A stretch of DNA of 35,415 bases, from NCBI GenBank assembly GCA_947165305.1, contig CAMUZW010000007.1, positions 1-35,415 on the forward strand, in the 5' to 3' direction. Below the pieces are notes generated by a model, which searched no databases, was not told the origin of the DNA, and was given only the letters and a program-made list of their open reading frames with translations. This document shows positions 33,705 to 35,415 of the stretch, piece by piece. Each line of letters begins with the position of its first letter. Position 1 is the stretch's first letter. Origin of the DNA: an uncultured Bacteroidales bacterium (GTDB taxonomy: Bacteria; Bacteroidota; Bacteroidia; Bacteroidales; UBA932). The position numbers and the translations under genes were made by a program.

Positions 33705-35171
33705 CTACAGGCTTATCTGGTTAAAGGTTTCAGTAACGATTTCTTTCTCGTCAAAATGACGTTTTTCGGTCCCGATGATCTGGTAGGTCTCGTGCCCCTT
33801 TCCGGCCAGGAGGATCGTCGCCCTTTCCGGGGCGGTGAGGATGGCGGTGCGGATGGCTTCCTTGCGGTCTTCGATGAAAAGGCTCTTCGCAAGGCCTTTC
33901 GGGCTCAGCCCGGTCCGGATGTCGTCCATGATGTCCGCGGTCCGCTCGGTCCGGCTGTTGTCGGAGGTGACGATGATCTTGTCGGCCATCTTCTCGGCCA
34001 CCGCGGCCATCTCGGGCCGTTTTGTCTTGTCGCGGTCGCCGCCGCAGCCGAACAGGCAGATGAGCGTGCGCTCCGGCGCGATGTCGCGCAGGGTGGAGAG
34101 CACGTTCTCCAAGGCATCCGGCGTATGGGCGTAATCGATAACGACGCTGATTTCCCGCGGTCCGCGCAGGGTTTCCAGCCGGCCTTCGGCCGAAGTGAGG
34201 CCGCTGATGGCGACGAGTGCTTCTTCCGGGGTGGCGCCTACCGCCAGGGCCGTGCTGTAGATGGCCAGGAGGTTGTAGGCGTTGTGGCGGCCGATGAGCC
34301 GGGTCCAGGTCTCGCGCCCGTCGATGCGGAGCATCATGCCCTCGAAGCTCTCCTCCATCACGCGGGCGGTGTGGTCGGCCAGGGAACGCAGCGAATAGGT
34401 GATGACCCTGGCTGCGGTGTTCTGGACCATGACGCGGCCGTTCTTGTCATCGATGTTGATGATGGCGCAGGCGTCGCTGCCGAGGCGGTCGAAGAACAGT
34501 TTCTTGCAGCGGAGATATTCCGCGAAGGTCTTATGGTAATCGAGGTGGTCGTGGGTGAGGTTGGAGAAGATGGCAACTTTGAAGTGCAGGCCGCTTACCC
34601 GCTCCTGCTCCACGCCGATCGAACTGACTTCCATGAAGCAGTAGGCGCATCCCGCATCCACCATTTCGGCGAGCAGGCGGTTGATCGTGATCGGGTCGGA
34701 GGTGGTGTTGGTCGTCTCCGTGCGGCGGTCGCCCACATAGTTGGCGATGGTCGACAGCAGGCCGCAATTGTAGCCGAGCCCCATGAACAGCTTGTACAGG
34801 AGCGTGACCGTGGTGGTCTTGCCGTTGGTCCCGGTGATGCCGACCAGGGTGAGCTTGTCGGAAGGATGGCCGTAGAAGGCGGCTGCCATCATGGCCACGG
34901 CCCTGCGGGAATTCTCCACCCGGACGAGCGTAATGTCTTCGGCGTCGATTCCTTCCAGCGCGCCTTCCGTTTCGTAGACGATGGCTTTCGCCCCCTTGGC
35001 GATGGCCTGGGGGATGAAGGCATGGCCGTCTCCGGCGAATCCTTTTACGGCGATGAAGAGCCCGCCGGGCACGACCTTGCGGCTGTCGTCGGCGATGCCG
35101 GCGATCTCCCGGGCGGCCGTTCCCTTGATTTCCAGCACACCGCTGTCCTGTATGATATTCTCCAGTCTCAT
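33705..35171 (-). CDS. murE: UDP-MurNAc-tripeptide ligase MurE, probably meso-DAP-adding
   Basis: MurE adds the third amino acid to the peptidoglycan precursor. The ATP loop GITGTNGKTTTVTLL, the NLTHDHLDYH segment and the C-terminal GKGHETYQ (457-464) are present. The amino-acid-specificity motif reads DNSR (404-407) instead of DNPR. The Asp, Asn and Arg, and the later Gly and Glu (G457-E461 region), are kept, so meso-diaminopimelate remains the likely substrate. Length is 488 residues. The start codon shares one base with the preceding PBP stop (TAATG). Confidence 0.95.
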   Translation of the reverse strand: MRLENIIQDSGVLEIKGTAAREIAGIADDSRKVVPGGLFIAVKGFAGDGHAFIPQAIAKGAKAIVYETEGALEGIDAEDITLVRVENSRRAVAMMAAAFYGHPSDKLTLVGITGTNGKTTTVTLLYKLFMGLGYNCGLLSTIANYVGDRRTETTNTTSDPITINRLLAEMVDAGCAYCFMEVSSIGVEQERVSGLHFKVAIFSNLTHDHLDYHKTFAEYLRCKKLFFDRLGSDACAIINIDDKNGRVMVQNTAARVITYSLRSLADHTARVMEESFEGMMLRIDGRETWTRLIGRHNAYNLLAIYSTALAVGATPEEALVAISGLTSAEGRLETLRGPREISVVIDYAHTPDALENVLSTLRDIAPERTLICLFGCGGDRDKTKRPEMAAVAEKMADKIIVTSDNSRTERTADIMDDIRTGLSPKGLAKSLFIEDRKEAIRTAILTAPERATILLAGKGHETYQIIGTEKRHFDEKEIVTETFNQISL

Positions 35172-35415
35172 TACTTCAGTACGATATGTATGGTCTCGCC
35201 ACGGCTGAGGGCCTTCTGGGCGGCGGGCGTCTGCGACACCACGTGTCCGGTCCCTTCGTAGGTGACCTTGTATCCGTTGTTTTCAATCACATAGACGGCA
35301 TCCATCAGGCCCATGCCCTTCATGTCGGGGACGTGGCCGTCGGTCTGCCCGCCGGTATAGACCGTATCCATCTCCGGCATCCGCCCGCTTCGCGGAAGCG
35401 CTTCCTGCCCGCCGG
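35171..35415 (-). CDS. ftsI: Division-type class B penicillin-binding protein, C-terminal PASTA domain (5' end outside window)
   Basis: Only the last 81 residues are in the window; the gene continues past the right edge. They form a PASTA domain (HVPDMKGMGLMDAVYVIEN, YEGTGHVVSQTPAA, GETIHIVLK), which in many bacteria ends the septal transpeptidase. Its place directly before murE in the dcw cluster is the normal place of ftsI. The track start at 35380 is an internal Met. The transpeptidase domain itself is not visible, so the assignment rests on the PASTA domain and on context. Confidence 0.85.
   Translation of the reverse strand, partial: GGQEALPRSGRMPEMDTVYTGGQTDGHVPDMKGMGLMDAVYVIENNGYKVTYEGTGHVVSQTPAAQKALSRGETIHIVLK

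Noticed and set aside
29745-35261. An 1838-codon plus-strand ORF antisense to ftsW, murD, mraY and murE (murG lies outside it)
   Set aside because: The four minus-strand genes all lie in the same phase, and this ORF is the directly opposed frame. It stays open because sense codons TTA, CTA and TCA are avoided. The product is rich in Asp, Val, His and Gly with no recognisable domain, while the minus-strand frames encode well-known enzymes.
1-35415. CRISPR arrays, tRNA or rRNA genes, insertion sequences, phage genes
   Set aside because: I read the only real intergenic region and the gene junctions and saw no array-like repeats, cloverleaf sequences or transposase motifs.

Overview
The window looks like a chromosomal segment of a GC-rich Bacteroidota species, probably order Bacteroidales. 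The signs are a SusC/SusD pair, lipoproteins with BACON and fimbrillin-like modules, a GH97 glycosidase, and a dcw cluster in the order ftsI-murE-mraY-murD-ftsW-murG-murC-ftsQ-ftsA-ftsZ. The high GC would fit an Alistipes/Rikenellaceae-type genome, but that placement is inference. Every gene I can support lies on the minus strand, so the window reads right to left.

Right part (35415 to 21889). This is the peptidoglycan and division operon. It starts in the PASTA-bearing end of a division transpeptidase, runs through murE, mraY, murD, ftsW, murG, murC, ftsQ, ftsA and ftsZ, and continues into gltX. Junctions are overlaps of 1-4 nt or gaps of at most 18 nt. A membrane-spanning regulator with a C-terminal helix-turn-helix (DUF6377-like) overlaps gltX by ATGA, so it appears to be expressed from the tail of this housekeeping operon.

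Intergenic region (20020 to 20296). This is the only sizeable non-coding stretch. It holds a perfect 15-bp terminator hairpin, two pairs of TTATAAGTT-like direct repeats each with exactly 20-bp spacing, a weak Bacteroidota-type -7 element, and short palindromes in the leader of the next operon.

Left part (20019 to 1). This is a SusC/SusD-type utilisation locus of nine tightly packed genes: susC, susD, a BACON/fimbrillin/FISUMP lipoprotein, a BACON-DUF5689 lipoprotein, a fimbrillin/beta-helix lipoprotein, a double EEP protein, a degenerate EEP protein, a fimbrillin-EEP lipoprotein and a fimbrillin-GLUG lipoprotein. The tenth gene is an EEP-GH97 fusion cut by the window edge. EEP means the endonuclease/exonuclease/phosphatase (DNase I-like) fold.

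The most notable feature is five EEP domains in four proteins of one SusCD operon. One is fused to a GH97 glycosidase, one to a surface lipoprotein module, and one has lost most catalytic residues. My working inference is a surface system that binds and cuts a substrate carrying both alpha-glycosidic and phosphoester bonds, or a nucleic acid, with import through SusCD. The substrate cannot be read from sequence. Several ORF-track starts are too far upstream; corrected starts rest on signal peptides and on junctions with the preceding stop codon.
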